From assembly GCF_016086655.4 (NCBI RefSeq), contig NC_052136.2, positions 52,196,492 to 52,260,491 on the forward strand: a stretch of 64,000 bases of DNA, in the 5' to 3' direction. The stretch comes from Lepeophtheirus salmonis. Its lineage: Eukaryota; Arthropoda; Copepoda; Siphonostomatoida; Caligidae. Under the pieces are notes generated by a model. The model searched no databases. It was not told the origin of the DNA and saw only the letters and a program-made list of their open reading frames with translations. How positions within the stretch are numbered: position 1 is the stretch's first letter; the number at the start of each line of letters is the position of its first letter. Shown here in pieces: positions 47,453 through 59,954 of this stretch. The translations under genes and the position numbers were made by a program.

Positions 47453-47862
47453 TAAATGTAACTCGGGAGGTTATCGACAATTATGGATTCAAGGCAGCGT
47501 CGTAAGGTCTGGCAACCGCTGCAGATGTAGTCTTCTGTCATGGCGCTGACTAACAGTAGCTTTGAGGGCCTCTGTGGTTGGATGACGGCTACTTCAGGGC
47601 TTCTCCTCGACATGCATCCTATAAGTTTAGTTAAGGGGCTTGGGATCAGGGCTATAGGGGGAGGGCCAAAAGTTTAAAAAGAAAGTTATAAAGAACTCAA
47701 AAGACTTATTCAAAAGGGTCTGGATAGAGTTTGGCCTTTTTGATATTGTCCTTCCTCCTCTCCAATGTTTAGGATTTGCTGACGGGGTAGACAGTAGTCC
47801 TAGAGACACCCAAATACTTGGAGTGCGCGAATGGAAAATCGTCGATCACTTTCAAATGGCAT
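47453..47862 (-). pseudogene. mariner transposase lacking its catalytic middle
   Basis: The ATG at 47862 gives MPFESDRRFSIRAL, and a shifted frame continues HSKYLGVSRTTVYPVSKS, a helix-turn-helix. About 40 codons later the sequence is already at NFWPSPYSPDPKPLN, the region of the third catalytic aspartate (normally P-Y-S-P-D-L-N-P-L-D). TYRMHVEEKP, SSRHPTTEALKATVSQRH and, in another frame, YICSGCQTLRRCLESIIV follow to the C-terminus. The first and second catalytic aspartates are missing, so roughly the central half of the gene has been deleted. Some stops and frameshifts add to this. No clear terminal repeats. Confidence 0.75.
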
Positions 47863-48890
47863 TTTCTTGACTGGTAAATTGTACGTAAAATAAAGAACTC
47901 ATGTTTTGTTTTGTAACTAAATGTTTACACTTTAATTGATATTGAAATATGAATTAATTTTAATCATTCCACCTTTATTAGTAAGTGTTCAGATTTGAAG
48001 GGACAATCCAGTACATATAAAAGAATACAAATCCCAGAAACCAAAAGGAAGAACAAAGGATTCAATTATAAACAAAAGAGTCATATTATCATTATCCATC
48101 GATTAAAATTACTAAATATATTTAAATAAATCCAAAACAATGTATTTTCGAGATCAATTAAGAATTAAACATACTCAAATTTAATATTTTGGGAGATACT
48201 GAAAAATATTGGAACTAAATTGTAGATTCAAATGAGTAAAAGGATATTCATAAATGTAAAGTGTACATATAATATCCCAGTTCACTAACGAAGGTTTAAA
48301 TAAGATTCAGAAGCGTGAGTGTGTAGCTAAATCTACGCAAGCCATATTAAAAACAATAGAAAAGTGCATACCCATATTAATTAGGGTTAGGTTGTGTGCA
48401 ATGGCAAGTACCACTGCAAGTATATTATTTAATATTAATACTGCCCCGAAAAATAAAGAGCCTAATATGATCATATCTTCATACTTTTTATTCTAGATTA
48501 ATAAAATAACACTTTGCATATGTATGTTAATTTAAAAAAGTGTAAATCCCAAAAGGTAATCAACAGTATTTTTTATTTTTAATCCATATAGATTATATTT
48601 ATTTTCTTATATTAAAAAATAAAATACTAAGCAAGAATTGATTTGTTTTATTTCACTACTACTTGTATTATTGGAATATTTAATCATTTGTTCAATACAT
48701 TGAGAGAATTACTCGATATATTTTCAGATGTTTTCCATTTAAAAGTTATTCTTCAATCACTGTTCAAAATAGTATTATACGTTCTAGAAAAAGTAATGAA
48801 ACCATCTAAAAATGCAGTTTTGAATAAGCGTTGTTTATTAAATATGAAAGGTCCGAATATTTATGAATATTTCAGTTTCTAACCTTTTGC
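47863..48890. other. AT-rich non-coding stretch
   Basis: No gene recognised; a 79-codon frame (48643-48882) is AT-driven and shows no family motif. Confidence 0.5.
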
Positions 48891-50650
48891 ATGATGTACG
48901 TGATGTAAACAAAAATTATGCATATGTCACAAAGGATTAATGGGCATGGGGAAAATGATTAATCATGATGGATCAACCAGCCCAATTGAAAGTTAGAGGA
49001 TTCGAAACAGTAGAATAAGGGGTTCGAATGTCATATCGATCACCAATTGGTTAATATTTGATGATAGGTGATATTAAAGAAATATATCAAGAAATCGAGA
49101 CAGATGAATTGGTGGATTATAATCATCCTGAAGATATTTGTCTTTGTACAGATCTAAGGTTGTTGCAAATGGGGCAAAAACGATTTTTACCAGCATTGAT
49201 TTATGGAAAAATTGAATTATCCAAGGAACAATGTGGCATATGGCTATGTGGCAAGTGAAAATTATGATTGTAAGTGTGGATGTACATGAGTTGGATATAT
49301 AAATATGGATAATCAAGCTTCAAGAAAAAATAATCTTTTGTGAAACTGTAAAAGCCAATCTCAAATGAATATGTTGAAAATTATGAAAAGATTTGCTCCG
49401 ATAGAAAAAAAAAGGCTTCATGATTTACGGTATAGTTGGTATCGAGACTTTACTAATTATTATAATTTCAGGATTTTTTTCTTTTTCTCAACTGAGAAGC
49501 ACTTATAGTATCATTCAGGATCGTCGCAATCAGGATCATCGATATTGTATTGTTGTTAATATCTTTCTTGTATTAATTTAATTTGTATATATAAATTATC
49601 TATTTAATTTCAGTAATACGGGAGTGGATGTCTATGATTGTATGTATGTATATGATAACTACTGTGAAGGGAGCCGGTTTATCGCTGAGTGAGAGGTTTT
49701 TGTGTCATCATGTAGATGAATCAGATCTAGAATCGAGAACATATTATCATGTGTAGGTATCGCGTATCATATGATGAATATGATCTGGAATATTCTAGAA
49801 CGTAATAAGTAAGGCAACGTAATTTATATCAAAAAATAGAATAATTCTTAAACATTTGTTACTAGATATCCTTTTAAAAAATATAAATAACTTTTTAGTA
49901 GCCTTTTCCACGATTACTATTCGCTTGAATAGAAAAGGGCATTACGATATGGTGTACAATTTTCAAGGTGAATTCGGAAGATTTGTCTGAATATTGTGAC
50001 ATTCTTAAGGATTCATCATATTCAAATTTTGTGGATAGTCTGACATATCCTACTACGTGTCCTTCATCCCCAGATTCAAATCAGGAAGAAGCCACAAACG
50101 TTTCAATGGTTTTTGATATGAAAAATAGAGGAAACTATAGAGAAAAAATAATTTTTACATAGACAGAACATCAAGTATGGAGTTAATGCAAGAACTTATC
50201 CCGGATCCCATTGATCTCTTAATTCGTTGGTCTCAAAAAACTATAACGTCCTCAGCTATTTAGGACTAAAGTATTCAAATCATACAACGATTTTCTTTTT
50301 ATTAATGATATTTTTTCTTCATTCTAGGACAACTTTCTGCAATTGTCTAAGAATCTGCATCTAATAGTGATATACTTTTATTTAATCTATATTCCATTTT
50401 ACCTTATTTAATTTATTTGCTGTCACTCATTTAACTTATTAGTTTTTATTTTACATAGAAATGAATGGGTCGTAATTGACACAGACTCTTGGGGAATATT
50501 GTAGAACTTATAAGAAGAGACAGGTTTAGATCCCTTGCATATATTATTGTAAGAATTTTGAAAAATATTTAGTTTATGCTAGCAAGTCTAAGCGGTTTGT
50601 TGCTTCGAATATATGTTCTTGGCTAGTGTATCAACATAAAAAAATAAGAA
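48891..50650 (+). other. Cluster of coding-like segments, possible host pseudogene or exons
   Basis: Several forward segments look more protein-like than their surroundings and are not recognised transposon parts. 49058-49258 (66 codons) has EIYQEIETDELVDYNHPEDI and LYGK-like ALIYGKIELSKEQC. About 49,615-49,757 has an open frame beginning IREWMSMIVCM and continuing SLSERFLCHHVDESDLES, just after TTTAATTTCAG, a good splice-acceptor form. 49968-50162 (64 codons) has NSEDLSEYCDILKDSSYSN and SSPDSNQEEATN. About 50,162-50,261 has SSMELMQELIPDPIDLLIRW. About 50,490-50,650 has YCKNFEKYLVYASKSKRF. They do not share one frame and no single splice model joins them. A decayed gene, a transposon of unfamiliar type, or true small exons are all possible. 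Confidence 0.3.
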
Positions 50651-51429
50651 ATTGAGCATACTGAATGTTAATTACCCACAAAATTGGAAAAATCAACTGA
50701 CTTTTTTAACACCACTCGTACAACTCTGTTACAACTTGGGCACATAATTATTTATAATAATAAGTAAAAAAAAATTTGTTTATGAAAAGTAAAAAGTAAC
50801 TCGGCGGTTTTACTTAAATATTTCCCATTTATGTACTATAAAACATATTTTTCAAATTAATATACAATTTTTTTGTAGTGTTTTCCAATTGCAAACTAAA
50901 CTTAATTAACTACCAGGAAATAAAGTAACATTCAAATATCCTTTTTTATTTTTGTTTATTTAATAAACATGAATGTAAATACATCAAGTTTTGATGTTTT
51001 TTTATCAACTTAGCTATTAAATTTGTTAACTTATCTAGCCAAGTTCATGAATAACAAGTCTAAGTCATGTTTTAATTAAAGTGATCAAATAGTTGAAACT
51101 TTTGATTATTCATTAATGATTTTTATGTTGCTTCTATAATGCATATTATTTATAATAATAATAACATACATTTAGATTGAGATCAAGAAAATATATTGAA
51201 CCTAACTATAACTTTGTAAATCCCCTATAATAAACAATTATAAAATAACAAAAAAAATTATAAGCAATATAGGGATTTAAAATTTGCACTTCCATTTTAT
51301 TATAATTTCATCCCCGTGTGTTTTAATTGCAACGTTTCATTTTCCATCCAAACAAAAGCTGAAATAAATCTAAGCAAATTTTGTCTTTTTTCAAATCTGT
51401 ATGTGTCTTTAAATGTCGGAGCATTAAAA
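50651..51429. other. AT-rich non-coding stretch
   Basis: No gene or repeat recognised. Confidence 0.55.
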
Positions 51430-51800
51430 ACAAATACAACACGTGTATGATCTCCTCTGCACCGGTGTCTGTGCTAAGAAGGCTGTTGAGATTATTGACA
51501 TCTCCATCCGGACGACTGAATAAGACACCAAGAAGTCAATTACATATCAATATAGCCAAGAAGAACCAAAACTTATGCAGTTTCATTATGGTTGTCTTCA
51601 GGGCTGCCTCCTTGTGTCCTTGTGTCTATATCCTCAACCCTATGGACTTTGCAGTTTAGGACGTTATGGAGATGAAAGTCTGCCACACATCTCATCCAAA
51701 TTTGGATTAACTCCGAGTTGTGATCATGATAAGGTGGTACACCATGGACAGGACCTTAATCTTCCAGAGCTGTCAATTCCATAAAACTCATGCTACTCCA
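51430..51800 (+). pseudogene. mariner transposase: N-terminus fused to C-terminus
   Basis: Forward frames begin with DLLCTGVCAKKAVEIIDISI followed by RTTE and DTKKS, a mariner N-terminal helix-turn-helix. After a junction at about 51,545-51,630, ILNPMDFAV appears, the block of the third catalytic aspartate (S-P-D-L-N-P-M-D-F-A-V-W), with the W codon now a stop. Then come VMEMKVCHTSHPNLD and WYTMDRTLIFQSCQFHKT, the C-terminal segment. The first and second aspartates are absent. The open frame at 51381-51659 spans the junction by chance. No terminal repeats recognised. Confidence 0.72.
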
Positions 51801-54239
51801 AGTTTTGGGTCCCCAATCATTTTCAGAGATAAGAAAAAGGTCAAAATCCTGTTTTTAAAAAAAATATTTATTTTCATAAACAACAATAGTTTATTACTCT
51901 AATTATTTATTTCTCCTTATTTGTCAAATTCAAACGTATTTACTGACAAAAAGTAATAATTAGATTGCTTTTATAAACTCAGCAGTATTTATATGTTTTA
52001 CATATTGACAATAATTATAATTTATGCTTGACTACAAGATGAGATCCAAAGAGTCGCCAATACTATCGTCATTTAAACTTGACTTTTTTAGTAGCATCAG
52101 TAAGGTTTAATTTATGTATAATAATAGTAAATCTCTATAAATAAACTTTTTTTTCGTTCAGTTATGTAACTTTACATCAGGTATTTGATAAAGCCACACT
52201 TGCTATAATAAAATCAAATACAAAATCTTTATTTCTCCCCTCAAAAATTCTAAAAAATATGCTATAAACTGACTTTTTATTATCATGACTTGGAAAATAA
52301 ATATTGAAATTATATACTACTTCTGATATTCATATTTTTTTTTTTTTTGCAATTCATTTAACAAAGAATAGTATAATGATTTGCAATCTGTTCAATATAT
52401 TTTCTGCGTATTCATGGCCATTTTTTATATTTTGAAATGTGCAACGTGTTCCATACATTAGAAGTTATTATTTCCTAATTTACTATTTTTACTAATGCTT
52501 AGTTACATTTAGCATTAAAAGTGGAAAAGAAAATTCAAACATAGTTTGTTTCAGTTAATATAAATACATTTTGTGAAACACATTATATATGGACTAATCA
52601 TTTCATTTTATTGATAGTATATACAATAAATTGTTACTTATTTATATTATAAAACTATCAATAAATAACAAAAGGATAAATTTTTAATTCGTCGAAATCC
52701 TATAAAGACAATTAATACATTTAAAATACTATTTTATTTACATTCTTAATAAGATTTTATTGTCTCTTTGTAATCTTAATTGTCGTATATTGCTAATGGT
52801 ATATTGATAGTATTATTGATCAAATAGATTGAATATATGTTAATCTTTTAAGTGTATTTTTAGGAAAATATTAAAACATTTTTCTATTTAAATTCTCTAG
52901 TATTACATTAATTAGATTCCAATTTTTTTAAATCATCTTTATATATACTTTTTATTTATACTTTTATAAAAAAAAGTGTCTTATTGAAGCTCAGTTATCA
53001 TTACAATTGAGAATAAAGAAATAAAATTTCAACAACTACATTATTTAAATAATTCTCAACTTTGAAGGTTAGAATGTATCTTTGATTATGTAAATTTTCT
53101 TTCACTTTTGTTTTTTTATACGTTTTGTTTATTTAAGTACATTGTATACTTTTTCTATTAGCTTCCGTCTCACTGCCTGTACTGTGTAATTTATATCATA
53201 CATATATTTAATACTAAAGGTAGTACCAGACATTACCCGGAGGCATTAGCCGTCGACGAACAGAAAAACTTTTTTTAATAATACGGAAGATAATTACCCC
53301 AGAAATCTTTAATATTATTCGTCGTTTTTCATGTGCACAGAAGACCTATTCCATATATGTTTTGTTTTTTTAAATCTGGATATGTTTTGCATTTTTTTAC
53401 CTTGGTATAAGATGTGAGAAGCTTGAAAATTATTTAGTATGGATATAAGTAGGTCTTATGCCTTGCCTCATCGAACTTAATTTTTTTGATGATCTTGGGG
53501 AGTTTTTGGACAAAAAGTTGAAATAAAGCTAAGGAGTAAATATAATAAAATACATTGAATTAAATAGGATTATTTTTACTTATACTATATATTTTATTAT
53601 TTAAATATCAAAATTGCTTCGTACAATGAATAGAAAGAGAAACAATTAGATACACAGACGGCTGTATTCAATTAGTATATTCCTATTCTTCATTATTATT
53701 TTCTTTTTATCCACCATTCTTCGAAAAAAAAATTACATTTTATCTGAAAAATATTACACTTATCTGAATTTCTTATTTTTGGAGATAATTTTGTAGTAAC
53801 AATTTGAAAACTATTAGAACTAAAAAAAGTAATACTTACACAAGTATTTATTGAATTATGTTATTAATATTGAACTACTTAAGCTAGTTGTTTTTGAATT
53901 ATTGATTGGATAATTTTGCAGAGATACTTCTTGATTTACAACATTTTAACTACTTAATAAATACAAGGATTTTAAAAGTGACACCTAAAGATCTTAAAAT
54001 AAAACAAAACAAGCTTCTACTAAATCTCCCACATGCACTAGTAGTATTTATTGAATATTCTTTTTCTAAAACTAGTGGTTACCAACTTCCCTCTAATGGG
54101 CAAACATTATTATACTTGTATACTTGTTGTATCTTCAATGTTTGCCTCAGTATAATGGAAAGTCTACTGCCAAAGATAAAAAATAACCATTCAAGCAATC
54201 ATACCATTTGGGTTGGTGATTAAAATAAATACAAAAAAA
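51801..54239. other. AT-rich non-coding stretch
   Basis: No gene recognised. A 105-codon frame at 53906-54223 is unusually long for this DNA and reads moderately protein-like (DLQHFNYLINTRILKVTPKD), but shows no motif and may belong to the next relic or be chance. Confidence 0.45.
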
Positions 54240-54700
54240 CATTTATGTGGAACAAAAGAAGAGAAGGGCACCCTAAAGGAAAGAATAGTGTATTTATCAT
54301 GGAACTTTACGCTTTCAAAACTTTTAAAGAGATCGAGACTAACTAAAGAATAAATTTCGCATCGATCCAACACTAAAATTTTCGCAGTTTAAGAGGCTGG
54401 CCCACCTGGATATCCTAAAGAGAATCTGTTGAGACTGCAAGTGATTAGCAGCTCTATAAGAGAATGTCATTCCAATGCATTAATAGATTAAAGACCTGGA
54501 AATTAATGGATATAATTATAGCCCTGGTGTTTGACATCACCTCAAGTAACAGTAGAATTTACAAAGTAGCTTCAAAGTTAATAGAAAACAAATTAGACAA
54601 AAAATATTTTATCTAGCATGTCGACATCATTGAGGTAGTTGTAGGTGTAGTTTGGGAAAAGTTGTTTAGAACCGTTTTTTCTAGAGACTAAAGTAATTTC
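54240..54700 (+). pseudogene. Unassigned transposase-like relic
   Basis: A forward frame near 54,520-54,690 reads VFDITSSNSRIYKVASKLIE, NKLDKKYFI, stop, HVDIIEVVVGVVWEKLF. The pattern F-D-x-T-x-S-N-x, then a helix, then a H-x-I-x-E segment recalls a catalytic region of a repeated invertebrate transposase-like family (perhaps hAT-related), but this is recollection of pattern and not verified. Upstream (from 54,240) the same strand is coding-like but broken. Confidence 0.3.
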
Positions 54701-54714
54701 TCGGTATATACTTA

Positions 54715-54875
54715 CTTTCTTTCTTTTTTATTAAAGTTATTTTCCATTCTCTCATTTTATATTTATCTCCTTCTCTCTGTATCTCCACTATTCTTTATCC
54801 CCCTCCACTGTACCTCTTTCCATCCATTTATCTATCTCTTTTCTTTTACCTTCTTCTACGTTTCTATTTTGTCAC
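54715..54875. repeat. Pyrimidine-rich tract
   Basis: About 160 bases strongly enriched in C and T on the plus strand (repeated CTCC, TCTCT and TTTC units), in contrast to the A/T-balanced background. It is not a simple perfect microsatellite. Confidence 0.6.
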
Positions 54876-56597
54876 TGGTATAAAATATATATTATAAGTT
54901 GTATAAAATATGGAACACTGGGATCTAAAATTGAATGAAATCTTGTAGTCAACTCATATTTTATGAAACATATTCTCCCTTTTCTTTTTTAATTTGACGG
55001 TACGTTGGACTATTCAAAAATTAATAAGTGCTGTACATAAATACATTCATACAAACAGACAAACTTTGTTGTATGAATATTTGTAGATAATGTCAACGTT
55101 GTTATAACTCCTCCACAAATTGTTATTTCTCTCGTTCATACTTGTTACTAACTATTGATAATTGTTGTCGTTATTTTCGTCAAAACTTATCATTTAAATT
55201 TTTTTATAGGACAACAAGGCTTATTTCTATTTTAATTTAATATTGATATAAAAATAAAATAGTTTTTATCCAATTAATCATATATAAATATATAATCCAT
55301 AGAAGTACAAAAAAAAAAGACACCAAAATTTAATCAAATGGATAGAATATACAAATATTCATAGACCACACAAAAATACTTAATTGTAGAGTTTGCTTAC
55401 AAAAGGAGTTTCCGTTTTAAATCATGAATGTGAAGTTTCACAACCAATAAAAACCAGATTTATTATAGTCCAAGGAAGCCCGTTTCAAATGCGAAATATG
55501 ACGAGCCTTCGTAATAGCTGCGTTGATATTCTTTTCCATTTTTCTAGTGTAAGGGCCCAGGAAGTTATCATTCTTCATGTTATAAAACACAAAAAAAAAT
55601 TCTTAAGTTCATAAACGTTGTTATATATTTGATAAAGCGTATAGCATACCAAAAGAAATTGATTTTCCATCTGAGCCTTGATCCGACAAAAGCCACATTT
55701 GCGTTTATCTCTGAACAAAATGTTTCTTCCTTTCAGAGTACCGAAAGAATTTTATATTTCAGCCATTTTTCTGATGAAAAAAATAAGGAACTTTTCAGAA
55801 AACTCAAGCTCTTCCTTACAAGCTAAATTATTGCCCTTATCTCTAGGTATTTTATAATAGGACCCCCTGTTGGAGTTTGGCAGGATTTTTTTAAGATCTG
55901 ACGTACTCAGTAAAAACAATGAAGATTTATTAGTAATACAAGTCTTGGAACTGATTCATAACTTTCAATATTAATTTTTATCGTTAAAAGGCCAGTTTTT
56001 TTATGAGCATATTTGAATTTTCTATTTCGAATGATCAAAATTGACTCCACTCGTCTGGATCTTCATATTACAAAGAGAACTTTTTGTAGGAAATTCCAAT
56101 CTTAATAAATCCATAGAAGAAGAAAAGGTCTTAACGAACCCCCTTGATCCATTGCATCCTTTACGAGTAAGTAGTCAACTTTTCTTTAACCCTTCTGTTG
56201 CGTCTTGACGAGGGAGAGACACAAACTTATTTATAAGGTGGAGAGATCCAGGATGACCGAGAGACAAATGAGAGATAAAATGGCGTGGAGGAATACGACT
56301 ACACTTATTATAAGATCATGTGTATTCTAACTATACTCGTAATTTATTTACAAAATAAGAGACAATTTATAATACGTAAAACACAGTACTTTGATATACT
56401 AAAGAATATACAAGAAAATAAAAACAAGAAAGGAAGTATGAAATACATAACACCTTCTAAAACAGTTCATTTCTGTACCTTTTCTCCAAAAACATTTAGA
56501 GATGAGTAATCCAGAAATATTAAAAGTAAAGTACCTTCGTTCACCAATTGATTTAGTTTAGTCAAACTATAAATGATAATAATTTGTAATTATTCTA

Positions 56598-56637
56598 AAT
56601 TCAGGCTTTATTTAAGTACTTAAATAAAGCCTGAATT
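56598..56637. repeat. Perfect 40-bp palindrome
   Basis: The 20 bases from 56598 (AATTCAGGCTTTATTTAAGT) are followed immediately by their exact inverse complement to 56637. Beyond it, ATTCT on the left and AGAAT on the right extend the symmetry with a small bulge. No gene adjoins it. Confidence 0.85.
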
Positions 56638-57541
56638 AAAGAATAATACTGGATCTTTGATGGTCGAGATTGATTGATAATTACATTACTGGCTGATATA
56701 AATAATGACGTAATTTAGAAAAGATTGTTCAATGCGATGATTTTACTTCCGATTCGGATGAATCTTTAAGATTTAGGCCAGTGCCAGTCTAATTTTGGGT
56801 ACATTGTACAACTAGTTTGAATACGATATTTAAATTTATCAGAAAATGAAAAACTCTAAACTTGACTTGGACTCGAGACTTAACTTATCTTTACACTATT
56901 TTGAGCAAAAAAAGTGAAAAACATTTAAATATTTTCACTGTATGTAAATAATTATCCAATGTGTTATGTATAAGGATAAAAAACTCTATTCAAATTAGAA
57001 TTATTGGCAAAATATTGAAAATGAACTAAATGCTATTAAACAGTTGAGATTTGGCTGTGTCTGTTATCATTAATTTTGGGTTATTTTTATTATTAATTTA
57101 TACTGAACTTAAATCAACAAATAAATAATTATGGACTTGATATGAACATGGAAAAATATGAAAACATAAATTATAATGAATAAATAAATGGTAAAGTTAT
57201 TTTAAACTCCACTGGAGGTGCAATACCAAAGACATTGGACCTAACTAAGAGTTAAAAATACATTTCAAAGACTATCGAAGTGTATAATATCCAAACAAAT
57301 TTTGGTATGGTTAAATAACATTTTTTAACAAGTAAATTGACAAATACATTTTTTTTAAATAAATGACAATGGTTATAAAGCTTTTACTTGAATAAAAAAT
57401 GATTAACCGTACCGTTTTCTTTGTATACAAGTGTATATGATTTGATTTTTATTGTATATTTCCTTTAAAAAAAAAAGACAAAAGAAAGGCTGTATTGGTA
57501 TTTAACTAACTAAGTCACACCCCAAAACAGTTGAACTATTT

Positions 57542-57592
57542 TTCAATAGCTATATATTTAAAGTTTAACAGTAAATTTAAACAGCTATTGAA
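57542..57592. repeat. 10-bp inverted repeat
   Basis: TTCAATAGCT (57542-57551) and AGCTATTGAA (57583-57592) are perfect inverted copies; the inside is also partly self-complementary (TTTAAA on both sides). Role unknown. Confidence 0.4.
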
Positions 57593-59954
57593 TAAATACA
57601 TCAGAAATGTTTAATGTATATTAGAAACCTAGCTGAATGTCTCGAAAATTGACTCAGAACGATATGTACGATGAAATTTGGAGAATGGAATTTCCATGTA
57701 GAACTCCAAATTATACAGATTATTCGGAAATTCATTTTCATTGCAATAGTTTTTAAGAACCAACAACATTTTACCGAACATAACTTCTTTATTTTTGAAA
57801 AAATAAATTATTAGAATATGAATAATATAATAGTAAAAATAGTAGATATATGTAGTTCCATCGTTCACGTTGCGTTATTTAACAAACCAAAAGTACAATA
57901 CTATATATTTTAACAGAAAGTAGTAACTGATAACATGAACTTTTTTCAAATATCGTATAAAAGATTCTAAAAACAAGTTAAAATGATTAAGAACATTTTT
58001 AATGACGTCACATATTGTATAATCATTCAAACACGTTGCCTTGTTAGATACAAAAGTGTTAAATAATGTATGTAGCTATTTTTCAAAATAGACAGTTTTT
58101 CAAGATATCTTAATTATATTCTATGTAATGGATTTAAAAGAGAAAAAAATATCAATTCTTTCATTCAAGTTCCAATAATTTTAATATGTTGGTAATTGAA
58201 ATTTTGTGTTCAATGTAATTCTTTATAACACCTCTAAAATGAAATTTGTATTTTTTTAAACACATTAGACAATACGTTTGCAACACTCACATTTTCGACT
58301 CTTACTAAGATAACCGACTTCTAAAATAATGGTGTTACCTCAAAAAGTGTTGTGAATAATTAGAACAACCATCAAAGGTTTAAATAATTACATAAGTTCT
58401 AAAAGTTTTTTTTGTTTTTTTCCAGTATGTAGGTGAAAAACTTTACTAACTATTGTAATTTCACAACTTTTTTAAATAAAAATAAATCTTTTTTAGTAAT
58501 TATGAATTTCCTCTATTTTTAGTATGAAATATTTTTCAAATAATGTAATAAATGTTATAATATTTAATAGTTTCCTAAAAAAATGATAATGCCTTTAAAA
58601 GTACTTATGGGTCAAAAAGTAAATGTGATTTTATAGTTGTATGAAAATCTGACTATAAAAAACGAAATAAATATTTTCTTTTTATTATTTTTCTTTGCCA
58701 AAGTATATTATTACTTGAAAGTTTATAATGATGAATAAACTTTTTAAAGTTTGTAATTTAACACACCTATAAATTTTGGTTTAAAAATATATTCGTGATC
58801 TTTTTATTTGATAGGCTCTTAACTATCTTTATTTTCTCTAACTTGGTTTTCTATTAATTAAAGGCAAAGCTTTTATTTTCCATTAATCCTGCTATTATTT
58901 TTAGGTGGATTTTTGTATATTACACATTGGATTTTTTTTTATTGTTGTTTAAAACAATTTCCACTTGTGTAGCTTCCACAAAATATTTGTATGATTCTTC
59001 ATAAATAATTATGTATATATCTATTTTTTCTTTTATATGAAGGTAAACTGTTACGAGATTTGACCATTTTGGAAGCCAATAGCATAATAATCTCACTGAA
59101 GCTAAAAAATTTAAATGAATGACAGTAAAATAGTTTAAGCTATTATCAAATAGAAACGCTTGTAAAATAAAATATACTATATTTTCATATGATTTTTATA
59201 ACGATACAAATGCAAGCCAAGCAGCTACAAATATATTCTATTTTTATTACTATAATACTGTTATAGTCAATCATGTGCAATTTTGGTTTATCAGGATGAT
59301 TGTTGAGGATGTAAATTTAACCTTTTAGTTTGCCCAGGAACCTTAAATTGATTAATTGCCGTTTGGAAACACTTGTATAATATTGGATTCAAATAGAAGC
59401 TATACTTCCATTGTTATTAATTGTATGGTTCACAGAGACTTTATATTTTAGGATTTGTACAAAAAATAAAATATAGCAGTATATTCATAACTTTTTAAGT
59501 TTTTGTAGTTTAAAAAATATCACGAGACTTTCACATGATACTTGACATAAACTTAAGGCCCCATAGTATTTCTTTATTTTAGTAAAGTTTTTCTCCTAAA
59601 AATAAGATAGTGACAGGATTTGATCACTTTGTTGCTCGTCTGGTGATCAGATTAAGACGTTTACTTAATAACTTGAATAATGGCATATTCAATGAACTAA
59701 TATATAATAAATTATTATAATACCTTTTGTATTGACTTAAAAAAAATGAAGACTTTATGAAATAATAAGATACAAATTAATTTTTAGAAATAGATAGAAA
59801 TTTAATTTTCTGAAAAAATCTATATAACATTTAATATCGACTCAGTCAAAAAAAAAAGGGATCCCAAAAACTAATTCAATATCATAGTCAAAAAAATAAG
59901 TGTTCGTCAGTAATTTTGAAAAAAAAAATTAAACAGAAGCTCAGGTTAATGCAA

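Larger units (their letters stand above)
54876..59954. other. AT-rich stretch with one strong palindrome; no gene
   Basis: About 5 kb without a recognisable gene. At 55,430-55,930 a GC-richer patch has minus-strand coding-like pieces (FLGPYTRKMEKNINAAITK and RDKRKCGFCRIKAQME) that I cannot assign. The 40-bp palindrome at 56598 and the hairpin at 57542 are listed separately. Confidence 0.5.

Noticed and set aside
49000..49060. GGGTTCGAAT as a tRNA or SINE B box
   Set aside because: No A box, no cloverleaf and no acceptor stem around it.
53906..54223. 105-codon plus-strand frame
   Set aside because: Moderately protein-like but without motif, and not linked convincingly to the relic that follows.
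56598..56637. Palindrome as a microRNA precursor
   Set aside because: Arms are perfect with no loop, unlike a pre-miRNA hairpin.
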